NCBI GenBank assembly: GCA_945787575.1
Contig: CALZKB010000008.1
Span: forward strand, 1 to 64,000
DNA: 64,000 bases
Direction: 5' to 3'
From: Thermoanaerobaculia bacterium
GTDB taxonomy: Bacteria; Acidobacteriota; Thermoanaerobaculia; Multivoradales; JAHEKO01
Position numbers and translations under genes: made by a program. How positions within the stretch are numbered: the first letter of the stretch is position 1; every line of letters begins with the position of its first letter. The notes beneath the pieces are model-generated. The model was not told where the DNA came from. It ran no database searches and was given only the letters and a program-made list of their open reading frames with translations. This document shows positions 1 through 9,992 of the stretch, in pieces.

Positions 1-772
<772 letters not shown>

Positions 773-853
773 GTCGCCTCCCCTTTGTTCATCCGAGCGC
801 CCCCGTTTTTCGGCCGCGGGCGCCTGTCGATTCCCACTCTTGCAGGGCTTTCG

Positions 854-1375
854 CTAGCTGACTTCTACGGGCCGGGCTCTCTCGAACCGAGCATCCTCGA
901 ACTGGGCTTCTTCGAACTGGGCTTCCTCGAACTGGGCCGGTGCCGAGCCGAGGGTGACGAGCTCTTGGGGCAGCCCGTGGGTCATCTCTTCCAGGGTGAT
1001 CTCTTCGAGCGCCAGCCGGATCGCGTCGTTGATCTGCTGCCAGTTGCCGCGCACGGCGCAGGACGGCTCCTGGATGCACTCGCCGGGGGTGTCATCGATG
1101 CACTCGGTGATGGCGATCGGCCCGTCGAGGGCGCTGATGATCTCGGCGACGCTGATGGCGGCCCCGGCGCGCGCCAGGCTGTATCCGCCCTTGACGCCGC
1201 GCAACGAGTCGAGCAGCCCCTCGCGCGCGAGACCCTTGAGGATCTTGCTGACGGTCGGTGCCGGCAGCCGGGTCGCCGCGGCAAGGGCGGCGGCGGTGAA
1301 CTGGCGCTCCGGCTCCTCGGCCATCCGGGTCAACAGCACGATGCCGTAGTCGGCCTGTTTGGTCATGCGAATCAT
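854..1375 (-). CDS. Rrf2 family transcriptional regulator (SUF/Fe-S regulator type)
   Basis: MIRMTKQADYGIVLLTRMAEEP... winged-helix start and Cys-rich CIDDTPGECIQEPSCAV; divergence of position relative to sufB fits a SUF regulator; C-terminal AQFEE repeats. Confidence 0.87.
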   Translation of the reverse strand: MIRMTKQADYGIVLLTRMAEEPERQFTAAALAAATRLPAPTVSKILKGLAREGLLDSLRGVKGGYSLARAGAAISVAEIISALDGPIAITECIDDTPGECIQEPSCAVRGNWQQINDAIRLALEEITLEEMTHGLPQELVTLGSAPAQFEEAQFEEAQFEDARFERARPVEVS

Positions 1376-1392
1376 GGTCGGTTCCTGGAAAA

Positions 1393-1409
1393 AGGACTGA
1401 TCTAGTCCT
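1393..1409. promoter_or_regulatory. Putative Rrf2-type operator (AGGACT-GATCT-AGTCCT dyad)
   Basis: Perfect 6-bp dyad AGGACT/AGTCCT with 5-nt centre just upstream of the Rrf2 start codon; resembles Rrf2/IscR-type operators over SUF promoters. Confidence 0.5.
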
Positions 1410-1446
1410 ATTTAGAGAATCGATGGTACCAGAGCGTTTCCGGCTG

Positions 1447-3714
1447 TCAAGAGCCGGTCGCGAGGACCTCGCGGATCCGCTGGCCCAGCTCGCGGGTCGT
1501 GAACGGTTTGCTGAGCAGCGGGACACTCGGATCGAGGGTCGCGGAACTGGCGAAGCCGGACATGAAGAGCACCGGTAGCTCCGGGTGTCGCAGGTGGGCC
1601 TTCTCGGCGAGCTTGGGGCCGGTCATGCCGGGCATCATGACGTCGCTGATCAAGAGATCGAAGCCTTCGCTCTCGTTCAGCCGCTCGAGCGCCTCGTTGC
1701 CGTTCGACGCCAAGACGACCCGGTAGCCCTGGCTCTCGAGAAACCGCTGGAGGAGGAGACGGACGCCCTCTTCGTCGTCGACCACCAGGAGGCGCTCGTG
1801 GCCGGTCGCGGTTTCGCCCACCTCTTCGATCACGTTCGACTCCGCGATCGAGTCGCTGGCAGCGCTCGGCAGAGATATCGAGAAACGGGTTCCCTTGCCG
1901 ACGGTGCTGTCGACGTCGACACGCCCCTTGAGCTGTTTGACGATGCCAAAGACCGTCGACAATCCCAAACCGGTGCCGATCCCCGGATCCTTGGTAGTGA
2001 AGAACGGCTCGAAGATGTAATCCAGCTCCTCGGCAGGAATGCCGCCGCCGTCGTCCGCGACCGCCAGCTCGACCCAACGGTCGACTTCCCCGGTCTCGCT
2101 GTCCTCGCCAACGATCGGCAAGTTGGCCGTCGAGATCACGATGCGGCCGCTCTCGCGCATCGCATCCTTGGCGTTGATGACGAGATTGAGCAGTATCTGT
2201 TCCAGCTCGGTGGCGTCGGCGACCACCTTGTCGACCTCGCCCCCGAGGTCGAGCACCAGCTCGACTTCGTCGCCGATCGCGCTCTGCAGCAGCACCGCCA
2301 GATCCTGAACGATGGCGTTGAGATCGACGTTCTGGGGAGAGAGAATCCTGCGGCGGCTGAGCAACAGCAGCCGGCGAGTGAAGGCCGCCGCTCGCCCCAC
2401 GACGCTGGTGATCTCCTTGACGCTCTCCGCCCCGGGCGAGCCCGGCTCGAAGTGCCGGCCGAGCAGCTCGCTATGGCCCTGCAAGACGGTCAGCATGTTG
2501 TTGAAGTCGTGCGCGACGCCGCCGGCCATGCGCCCGACCGCTTCCATCCGCTGGCTCTGCAGCAGTTGGCGCTCGAGCTTGTGTCTTTCGGTGACGTCGC
2601 GCAGAGACCCTCGAATCGCCGTCAAGTTGCCCTTTGCGTCGCGTTTGGCGATCGCGGTCGACAGCACGGTCAGAGTGGAGCCGTCGCGGCGCCGGACCTC
2701 GATCGGAAAGTCACGCAACCGACCGTCCCGCTCCAGGTGAGCGAGCACCACCTCGCGATCAGTCGCCTCGGCGTAGTGCTCGCTCGCCACGAACTCGCGC
2801 AGCATCTCTTCTTTCGAGCCGTAGCCGAAGAGCTGCACCGCCGCCTCGTTCGCATCGACCATCCTCCCTTCGGGGGTCGAGATGTAGAGGGCGTCCTGCG
2901 ACTCCTCGAAGAGCTCTCGAAAGCGCCGCTCCGACTCGCGCAACGCCTGCTCCTGGCCTATTCGTAGGAGCTCGGTCTGAGTACGTGAGGCGAAGATCAG
3001 CAGCGCCGGCAGCATCACCGCGGGGTCTTTGATCGGCGACTTGCCCATTACCGCGATCAGGCCGAACGGCTCGTCGTCGGTCGACATCAGCGGCATTCCG
3101 ACGTACGACTCGACGCCCAGCTCGGCGAGCATCTCATCGTCCGGGAAGAGGCTCTGAACGTCGCTTGGGTAGTGGCGCGGCTCGCGGTTGACGACCCCCT
3201 CGCAAGGGGTCCCCGGAAGGTCGTAGGACATCGCCTCTTGGGCGAGCTCGGTCCCGGCGAACGCAATGACCTCGATCTTCTCGCGGTCGCCTTCCACGAG
3301 CTTTCCGACCAGGGTGTAGTCGGTGCCCAGGATGTCGTTGACCCGGTTGGCCACCTGGCGGCAGAACTCGAAACCGGTGAGCTCGGACACCCCGCGGCTC
3401 ACTTCCTCGAGCGCCCGCTGCACTTGGCCTATCGCCGTCCGCCGGCGGCGCTCGTCGCCCAGCAGGCGATCGAGACCGACTACCGCTGCCACCCCGAGCA
3501 GCGCCGTCGCCAGCTGCAGCCAGACACCGGCGGTGGAGACCGGCGGCTCCCGGAAGGCGCGGAGACCGAATAGCACGAAGGCGGCGGCGAGCGACGCCAA
3601 CAAGGCGGTCAGCAGCAGCGCTCGGCTGTCGCGCTGGCGCCGCCACAGAAGCAGCGACAGGACGACAGCCGCCAGGATCAGGATACAGCTGGTCCACAGG
3701 ACGACGAGGGTCAT
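1447..3714 (-). CDS. Hybrid sensor histidine kinase (N-terminal TM segments, GAF-like, PAS, HisKA, HATPase, REC)
   Basis: PAS region FRELFEESQDALYISTPEGRMVDANEAA; H-box MAGGVAHDFNNML; HATPase GGGIPAEELDYIFEPFFTTKDPGIGTGLGLSTV; C-terminal REC VVDDEEGVR...DLLISDVMMPGM...LSKPFT. Confidence 0.92.
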   Translation of the reverse strand: MTLVVLWTSCILILAAVVLSLLLWRRQRDSRALLLTALLASLAAAFVLFGLRAFREPPVSTAGVWLQLATALLGVAAVVGLDRLLGDERRRRTAIGQVQRALEEVSRGVSELTGFEFCRQVANRVNDILGTDYTLVGKLVEGDREKIEVIAFAGTELAQEAMSYDLPGTPCEGVVNREPRHYPSDVQSLFPDDEMLAELGVESYVGMPLMSTDDEPFGLIAVMGKSPIKDPAVMLPALLIFASRTQTELLRIGQEQALRESERRFRELFEESQDALYISTPEGRMVDANEAAVQLFGYGSKEEMLREFVASEHYAEATDREVVLAHLERDGRLRDFPIEVRRRDGSTLTVLSTAIAKRDAKGNLTAIRGSLRDVTERHKLERQLLQSQRMEAVGRMAGGVAHDFNNMLTVLQGHSELLGRHFEPGSPGAESVKEITSVVGRAAAFTRRLLLLSRRRILSPQNVDLNAIVQDLAVLLQSAIGDEVELVLDLGGEVDKVVADATELEQILLNLVINAKDAMRESGRIVISTANLPIVGEDSETGEVDRWVELAVADDGGGIPAEELDYIFEPFFTTKDPGIGTGLGLSTVFGIVKQLKGRVDVDSTVGKGTRFSISLPSAASDSIAESNVIEEVGETATGHERLLVVDDEEGVRLLLQRFLESQGYRVVLASNGNEALERLNESEGFDLLISDVMMPGMTGPKLAEKAHLRHPELPVLFMSGFASSATLDPSVPLLSKPFTTRELGQRIREVLATGS

Positions 3715-3894
3715 GGTTGGTCTCGGGTACCCACGACTCAGCGGCTACCCGGAGCGCTTCCGTTCACCGCTCGTGAGCTCTAGGGATGCTGCGGCCATCC
3801 TAGCAGCCCCGGGTGGATACTCGCCTTAGGCTCGGCGGTATTCTCCTCGGTAGCCGGGGGACGGCTAGTGAATCGAAGCGGTGTGGGGTCGCGA

Positions 3895-4611
3895 TCACGA
3901 GAGCGAGACTCCGAGGGTCGCGAGGTCTAGGGCCGCCTGCTCGGACCAGCCGCGGTTGGCGGCGGGAGAGGCCGGGCTCGGGTGGAGGATGCGCCCGACC
4001 GGCACCGCGGTGCCGTCCAGAGCTCGCCGCGCTTGCTGCTCGGCGAAACGGCCGACGCCGATCACCAGCTCGGGCGCAAGCCGCTCCACCGCCGCCGCGA
4101 GCGCCGGGTCGCACGCCGCTTCGACGGCGCGACGCTCGGCGACCGGCAGCTTGTCAGGAGTTCGGTTGCGGCCGCTCTCCTCGAGAAACATCAGCGGACA
4201 GTAGTTGAGCACCAGGCAGCGCTCGAAGAAACGCCGCGGCGTGCCGAAGAGCTCGCGGAACCATCCCCACAGACGCCTGCCGCTCACCTCGCTACGTGCG
4301 CAGGTGAAGCCGTCGATCGGGCGTTTCGGATGTTCCTCGGCGGGGCGCTCGACCGGCGCCTCGACGGCCAGCCAGTCGCGCACCAGACTGACCTCACCGA
4401 ACGGCACGCCGGTCTGCGCCATTCCCCACGGGCCGGGGTTCATCCCCAGAAAGACGATCTGTTTGCGGCCCGCTCCCCAGCGTTCCAAGTAGGCTCGGTG
4501 CGGCGCCCAGGCATAGCGCAGGGGGTTGTATACGTGGGTGACCGGGGGGCCGAACTCGAGGCTGTCGACGGCGCCCGCCAACCGGTCGGCGATTTCGATC
4601 AGGTCGCTCAC
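3895..4611 (-). CDS. SMUG1-family single-strand-selective uracil-DNA glycosylase
   Basis: Motif FLGMNPGPWGMAQTGVPFGEV, VLNYCPLMFLEESGRNRTPDKL and HPSPASPAANRGW are SMUG1 hallmarks. GTG start at 4611 chosen; the longer ORF upstream is antisense to thiI. Confidence 0.85.
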   Translation of the reverse strand: MSDLIEIADRLAGAVDSLEFGPPVTHVYNPLRYAWAPHRAYLERWGAGRKQIVFLGMNPGPWGMAQTGVPFGEVSLVRDWLAVEAPVERPAEEHPKRPIDGFTCARSEVSGRRLWGWFRELFGTPRRFFERCLVLNYCPLMFLEESGRNRTPDKLPVAERRAVEAACDPALAAAVERLAPELVIGVGRFAEQQARRALDGTAVPVGRILHPSPASPAANRGWSEQAALDLATLGVSLS

Positions 4612-4728
4612 GACCGGCCGAGTGTAGCCGCCGGTCGACCGGGCCGAAGCGGGGTGGGCGATCCAGGCTAAGATCCTACCTAGCGAGCGGCGCTTGCGAT
4701 TCCCCTCGGCGAGGAGGCGCTCGAAGCG

Positions 4729-6246
4729 ATGACCGAAGACCAACTCTTCCTGCTGCGCTTCTCGGGCGACGTCTGCACCAAGGCTCGACTCACCCGCCAC
4801 CGCTTCACCGACCAGATCGTCGAGGCGGTCGAAGACGCGCTCGCCGCCAACGGTCACGCCTGCTCCGTCGAGCGCATCTGGAGTCGCCTCTTCGTCACCT
4901 CCGACGGTGTCGACGCCGGAGCGGTCCTCCAGCGCGTCTTCGGTCTCCGCTCGGTATCGCCCGTAGGGCGCTACCCGTGGTCGACGCTCGACGACATCGT
5001 GGCGGCCGGCGTCGCACACTTCGCCTCCGCCGTCGCCGGCCGGCGGTTCGCGGTCCGGGCGCGCCGCACCACCGGCCATCCTCGACTGCCGTTCGACTCC
5101 CCCGCCATCGAACGAGCGCTCGGCGCCGAGCTCCTCGTTGGGGCGGCCGGGGTCGACCTCGACCATCCGGAGGTCACCGCCGGGGTCGAGGTGCACGCCA
5201 AGGAGGTCTATCTCTACTCCGGCAAGCTCGACGGCCCCGCCGGCCTGCCGATCGGGGTCGAGGGGCGTGCGCTCGCCCTGATCTCCGGAGGCTTCGACTC
5301 GGCTGTCGCCTGCTGGGAGACGTGGAAGCGGGGCGTCGCCCTCGACTTCGTCTTCTTCAACCTCGGGGGGGCCGCCCATGAGCGGGGTGCCGTCAGGGTC
5401 GCCGAACGGTTGGCTCGGGACTGGGCCTACGGCGATTGGCCGCGACTGCATGCGATCGAGCTCCGGCCGCTGCTCGAGCAGCTCAAACTAGACGTCAAGC
5501 CGCGCTATTGGCAGCTCGCCTTGAAGGCGCTGATGCTGCTGACCGCCGATCGGTTGGCCGCCGAGCTGCGCCTCCCCGCTCTCGTCACCGGGGAGGCGAT
5601 CGGCCAGGTCTCGTCCCAGACCCTGCCCAATCTGGCGCTGCTCGATCGGTTGATCGAGCGGCTGGTGCTGCGGCCGCTGCTGACCGCCAACAAGGACGAC
5701 ATCGTCGCCCTGGCGCGCCGCATCGGGACCTACGAGCTGTCCGCCGACGTGCCGGAGTTTTGTTCGCTGGCCGCGCAGCACGCCGCCACCAAGGGTCACG
5801 GCGGCGAGCTCGCCGCCGCGGTGGCGACCTTCGACCGCGATTGGATCGCGAGCGCCGTCGCCCGCCGCCAGGTGCACGAGCCGCGGATGCCGAGGGTCAC
5901 CCATGATGTCGCGGGTGGAGTCGACCCCGCGGCGATTCCGCCGGGGGCGACCGTCATCGATCTCCGTGCCGGCGGCGACTACCGTGAATGGCACTGGCCG
6001 GGAGCGCTCAATCTCGAGTATCTCCAAGCGCTCAGGGCGTACCGCTCGCTCGACCGCTCTCTCGACTTCGTCCTCTATTGCGAGGTCGGTCTCAAGAGCG
6101 CCCACCTCGCGGAGCTGATGCAGGAAGCGGGTCTCTGTGCCCACCACGTGCCGCGAGGGGCCAGCGCCCTGCGCCGCGCCGCCGCGACCGGGGTGGCTGG
6201 TGTGGCCTCGGAGGGAGCTGTTAATCTGACGCTCCGTCGCTCCTGA
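4729..6246 (+). CDS. thiI: tRNA 4-thiouridine synthetase ThiI with C-terminal rhodanese domain
   Basis: THUMP-like N-term, PP-loop ALISGGFDSAVACW, EFCSLAAQH, C-terminal rhodanese VIDLRAGGDYREWHWPGALNLEYL...FVLYCEVGLKS. Confidence 0.9.
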   Translation: MTEDQLFLLRFSGDVCTKARLTRHRFTDQIVEAVEDALAANGHACSVERIWSRLFVTSDGVDAGAVLQRVFGLRSVSPVGRYPWSTLDDIVAAGVAHFASAVAGRRFAVRARRTTGHPRLPFDSPAIERALGAELLVGAAGVDLDHPEVTAGVEVHAKEVYLYSGKLDGPAGLPIGVEGRALALISGGFDSAVACWETWKRGVALDFVFFNLGGAAHERGAVRVAERLARDWAYGDWPRLHAIELRPLLEQLKLDVKPRYWQLALKALMLLTADRLAAELRLPALVTGEAIGQVSSQTLPNLALLDRLIERLVLRPLLTANKDDIVALARRIGTYELSADVPEFCSLAAQHAATKGHGGELAAAVATFDRDWIASAVARRQVHEPRMPRVTHDVAGGVDPAAIPPGATVIDLRAGGDYREWHWPGALNLEYLQALRAYRSLDRSLDFVLYCEVGLKSAHLAELMQEAGLCAHHVPRGASALRRAAATGVAGVASEGAVNLTLRRS

Positions 6247-6267
6247 CGGCTTCACCACGAAAAACCG

Positions 6268-7284
6268 ATGCCTCCCGTTTGTTTCGCCATCAACGGTCTC
6301 GGCCGCATCGGCCGCGCCCTGCTCCGGATCGCGGAGCCCCGCCCGGCGGTCGAGCTGGTGGCGATCAACGACCTCGGCACGCCGTCTCAACTGGCTCACC
6401 TCGTCGCCCACGACTCGCTGCACGGTCCTTTCGACGGCTCGGTGGCGGCCGCCGACGGGACGCTGAACCTCAACGGACGCTCGGTCCGTGCCTTCGGCGA
6501 GGCCGATCCGAGCCGCGTCGCTTGGGAGGAGACCGGTGCCGAGGTGATCGTCGACGCCACCGGACTGTGCAAGACGCGAACGCTCGCGTCGGCCCATCAG
6601 CGTCCCGGGCTCGATCGGGTGCTCGTGTCGGCCAACGCCGACGTCGACCTGACCATCTGCGTGGGGGTCAACGAGACCGACTACGACCCCGACCGCCACC
6701 GGATTCTGAGCGCCGCGTCGTGCACGACCAACTGCCTGGCACCGATCGCCTTCGTGCTCCAGCGCGAGTACGGCATCGCCCGCGGCATGCTCAACACCGT
6801 CCATTCCTACAACAACGACCAGCGGGTACTCGACTTCCCGCACCCCGACATGCGCCGCGCCCGGGCGGCGGCGCTGAACATGATCCCGACGACGACCAGC
6901 GCCGTCGAGGCGCTCGGCCGGGTGATGCCGGAGCTCGCCCGCAAGCTGAGCGGTTTCGCGGTCCGGGTGCCGACGCCCAACGTCTCGCTCATCGACCTCG
7001 TGGTCGAGCTCGAGCGGCCGGCCGGCGTCGAAGAGGTCAACCGGGCATTCACCGCGGAGGCCGCCGGTGACCTGGCGGGCGTTCTCGCCGTCTCTTGCGA
7101 GGAGCTCGTTTCCAGCGACTACCTGGGTAGCCCCTACTCGGCGGTCGTCGACCTGCAGCTCACCCAGGCGGTCGAGGAGCGCATGGTGCGCGTCGTCGCC
7201 TGGTACGACAACGAGTGGGGGCACGCCTGCCGGCTGGCCGACCTGCTCGAACTGATCGGTCGCGGAGGAGGATCCGGGCAATGA
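6268..7284 (+). CDS. gap: Type I glyceraldehyde-3-phosphate dehydrogenase
   Basis: INGLGRIGRALLR, SAASCTTNCLAPIA, WYDNEWGHACRLADL. Confidence 0.96.
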   Translation: MPPVCFAINGLGRIGRALLRIAEPRPAVELVAINDLGTPSQLAHLVAHDSLHGPFDGSVAAADGTLNLNGRSVRAFGEADPSRVAWEETGAEVIVDATGLCKTRTLASAHQRPGLDRVLVSANADVDLTICVGVNETDYDPDRHRILSAASCTTNCLAPIAFVLQREYGIARGMLNTVHSYNNDQRVLDFPHPDMRRARAAALNMIPTTTSAVEALGRVMPELARKLSGFAVRVPTPNVSLIDLVVELERPAGVEEVNRAFTAEAAGDLAGVLAVSCEELVSSDYLGSPYSAVVDLQLTQAVEERMVRVVAWYDNEWGHACRLADLLELIGRGGGSGQ

Positions 7285-8471
7285 ACTTTCGAACCCTCGA
7301 TGATCTAACACCTGTCGCCGGTAAGACGGTGTTCGTGCGTGTCGACTTCAACGTCAAAGTGGTCGACGGCCGAGTGCTCGACGACACCCGATTGGCGGCG
7401 GCGCTGCCGACTCTGCGGGAGCTTGCGGACGGCGGGGCGCGGCTCGTTCTCGCCTCCCACTGCGGGCGGCCCGCGGGCGCGCCCGATCCAGCGTTCAGCC
7501 TGTGCCCGGTGGCGGCGGCGCTCGCGGATCTCGTTGGGAAATCGGTCCGCTTCGCGGCCGACTGCGTCGGCGAATCAGCCCAGAGCGTCGTCGACGAGCT
7601 CGGCGACGGCGAGCTCTGCCTGCTCGAGAATCTCCGTTTCCACGCCGGTGAGCAAGCCAACGACGACGAGTTCGCGGCGGCGCTGGCGGCGCTCGCCGAG
7701 GTCTTCGTCAACGACGCCTTCGGGACTGCCCACCGCGCCCACGCCTCGGTCGTCGGGGTCGCCGAGCGCACCGCGGAGAGCGCCGCCGGTCGCCTGCTCG
7801 AGCGTGAGCTCGAGGTTCTCGGCGGACTGCTGGGCGAGCCCGCGCGGCCGTTCGTAGCGATCATCGGCGGCGCCAAGATCGCCGGCAAGGCGGCGACCCT
7901 CGAGAACTTGCTGCCGCGGCTCGACGCCTTGGTGCTGGGCGGCGGCATGGCCAACACCTTTCTCGCCGCCCAGGGTCACGATCTGGCGGCCTCGCTGGTC
8001 GAGCCCGAACGGATCGATCTCGCGCGCACCATCATGGCGCAAGCCGCCGAGCGCGACACCCGGATCTTGCTTCCCAGCAACCTGGTCGTCACCAACGACC
8101 TCGATGATCCAACCACCATCGAGACGGTACCCGTCGACCGGATCCCGGCGGGCTCGATGGCGGTCGACATCGCCGAGGGTTTCGGCGACTCGGTCGCGGA
8201 GCTTCTCGCCGACGCCGGCACCGTCTTCTGGAACGGACCGCTCGGGGTCTTCGAAAAGCCGCCTTTCGACCGCGGGACGGTGGCAGTGGCTCGTGCCGTG
8301 GCTGCCGGCGCCGCCTATTCGGTGGTCGGCGGCGGCGAGACGGTCGCGGCGGCGAAGCTCGCCGGGGTGGCCGATCGGCTCGGCCACGTGTCGACCGGCG
8401 GCGGCGCGGCTCTCGCGCTGCTCGCCGGCGCGGTGCTGCCGGGCGTGGCCGCCTTGGAGGAGGGCGCATGA
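7281..8471 (+). CDS. pgk: Phosphoglycerate kinase
   Basis: FVRVDFNVKVVDGRVLDDTRLAAALPTL, FVNDAFGTAHRAHAS, VFWNGPLGVFE; ATG overlaps the gap stop. Confidence 0.96.
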   Translation: MNFRTLDDLTPVAGKTVFVRVDFNVKVVDGRVLDDTRLAAALPTLRELADGGARLVLASHCGRPAGAPDPAFSLCPVAAALADLVGKSVRFAADCVGESAQSVVDELGDGELCLLENLRFHAGEQANDDEFAAALAALAEVFVNDAFGTAHRAHASVVGVAERTAESAAGRLLERELEVLGGLLGEPARPFVAIIGGAKIAGKAATLENLLPRLDALVLGGGMANTFLAAQGHDLAASLVEPERIDLARTIMAQAAERDTRILLPSNLVVTNDLDDPTTIETVPVDRIPAGSMAVDIAEGFGDSVAELLADAGTVFWNGPLGVFEKPPFDRGTVAVARAVAAGAAYSVVGGGETVAAAKLAGVADRLGHVSTGGGAALALLAGAVLPGVAALEEGA

Positions 8472-9232
8472 GCTCGCCGCGACGGCCGCTCGTCGGCGGC
8501 AACTGGAAGATGCACTTGACCGTCGTCGAGACCACCGCCTATCTCGCCAGGTTCGTGCCGGCGCTCGAGTCCGACGGGCCGGAGGTCGTCCTCTTCCCCG
8601 GCTTTACCCTGTTGCCGGCGGCCCGCGAGCTAGGCCCCGACGGCTCCGTCGCGATCGGTGGTCAGGACCTCCACCCCGAGCCCCGCGGCGCCCACACCGG
8701 CGATGTCTCGGGTCCGCAGCTCGTCGACGTCGGCTGCTCCTGGGTGCTGTGCGGACACAGCGAGCGGCGGCACGATCACGGCGAGAGCGACGATCTCGTG
8801 GCCGCCAAGGTGGCGGCGGCCACCGCCCACGGGCTGACCCCGATGATCTGCGTCGGCGAGACCGCCGACGAGCGTGCCGCCGACCGCACCCTCGAGGTTC
8901 TGGATCGCCAGCTGCGCGCCGCCGTCGGGGCCGCGGTTGGGGCCGGCGTCGACCGCTACGCCCTCGCCTACGAACCGGTCTGGGCGATCGGGACCGGCCT
9001 GACCGCCACTCCTCAGATCGCTCAAGACGCCCACCGTTTCCTGCGCCGGCTGCTCGCGGAGGTCGCCGGGGAGACGCGGGCCGAAAGCTGTCGTATCCTC
9101 TACGGAGGGTCGGTCAACCCAGGCAACGCCGCTGATCTCATCTCTCAACCCGACCTCGACGGCTTCCTGGTAGGCGGCGCAAGTCTTGACCCAGAGAAAT
9201 TCCTGACTATCATCCGTGCCTGCGGTTCGTAA
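8468..9232 (+). CDS. tpiA: Triosephosphate isomerase
   Basis: GGNWKMH, CGHSERR, YALAYEPVWAIGTGLTATP, RILYGGSVNPGNA. Confidence 0.96.
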   Translation: MSSPRRPLVGGNWKMHLTVVETTAYLARFVPALESDGPEVVLFPGFTLLPAARELGPDGSVAIGGQDLHPEPRGAHTGDVSGPQLVDVGCSWVLCGHSERRHDHGESDDLVAAKVAAATAHGLTPMICVGETADERAADRTLEVLDRQLRAAVGAAVGAGVDRYALAYEPVWAIGTGLTATPQIAQDAHRFLRRLLAEVAGETRAESCRILYGGSVNPGNAADLISQPDLDGFLVGGASLDPEKFLTIIRACGS

Positions 9233-9253
9233 GGGGCCGCGGTTGGAGGAATC

Positions 9254-9679
9254 ATGATTCTGCTCGTTTCCACGATCCACGTGCTCGTCTGCCTGTTCCT
9301 GATAATGGTGGTGTTGCTCCAGCAGGGCAAAGGGGCCGACCTCTCGGTCTTCGGCGGCGGTGGGACGCAGGCGGCGTTCGGCGCGCGCGGCGCGGCGACT
9401 CTGCTGCACAAGCTCACCGTCATCGGCTTCGTCGGCTTCATCCTGACGACGATGGCGATCGGGCTCTTCTCCGGCTCCCGCGGCGCCTCCTCGGTGATCA
9501 CCGACCTGCCGCCCGCGACCGAGGCGGTGGTGGAGGAGAGCGCGGTGGAAGAGAGCGCGCTCGCGGCGGAAGCGGTGCCGGTCACCGAGCCGGCCACCGA
9601 AGCGACAGTCGGCGAGACGCCCGCGGCCGAGGCCGACGACGCTGCCGCGGAAGCGACGACCGACGACGGCGGACAGTAG
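9254..9679 (+). CDS. secG: Preprotein translocase subunit SecG
   Basis: Small two-TM protein [44 protein letters not shown]; conserved position after tpiA. Confidence 0.92.
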   Translation: MILLVSTIHVLVCLFLIMVVLLQQGKGADLSVFGGGGTQAAFGARGAATLLHKLTVIGFVGFILTTMAIGLFSGSRGASSVITDLPPATEAVVEESAVEESALAAEAVPVTEPATEATVGETPAAEADDAAAEATTDDGGQ

Positions 9680-9705
9680 TGACTCTCGATGCGGTGATTT
9701 CCAGA

Positions 9706-9790
9706 GCCGAAGTGGCGGAATTGGTAGACGCGCACGCTTGAGGGGCGTGTGGGGCAACCCGTGCCGGTTCGAGTCCGGCCTTCGGCACCA
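9706..9790 (+). tRNA. tRNA-Leu (GAG), CCA encoded
   Basis: gccgaagtggcggaattggtagacgcgcacgcttgaggggcgtg...ggttcgagtccggccttcggcacca; acceptor pairing GCCGAAG/CTTCGGC, anticodon loop TTGAGGG, long variable arm. Confidence 0.95.
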
Positions 9791-9804
9791 TCCTCACCCA
9801 TTCC

Positions 9805-9832
9805 GACGCCCGGCTTGACGGCCGGGCGTTTG
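9805..9832 (+). terminator. Hairpin terminator after tRNA-Leu
   Basis: ACGCCCGGC-TTGAC-GGCCGGGCGT followed by TTGTTG. Confidence 0.55.
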
Positions 9833-9992
9833 TTGCCTTTGGGCCTTGCCTCTGCTTTCCGGCCCTAGCGGGGCCGGACACAGCATCGCGTCCGTCGAAG
9901 AAGGCCCGAGCGCCCAGTCCGCGCCGCTTCGAGATCGAGCCTCTCGGAAGACGACGCACCGCATGTCAAGCGAGGATTGCTAGGATCCCACC

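Noticed and set aside
1585-2967. 460-aa plus-strand ORF
   Set aside because: Antisense to the histidine kinase; composition typical of shadow frames.
5488-7311. 607-aa minus-strand ORF
   Set aside because: Antisense to thiI and gap, both unequivocal.
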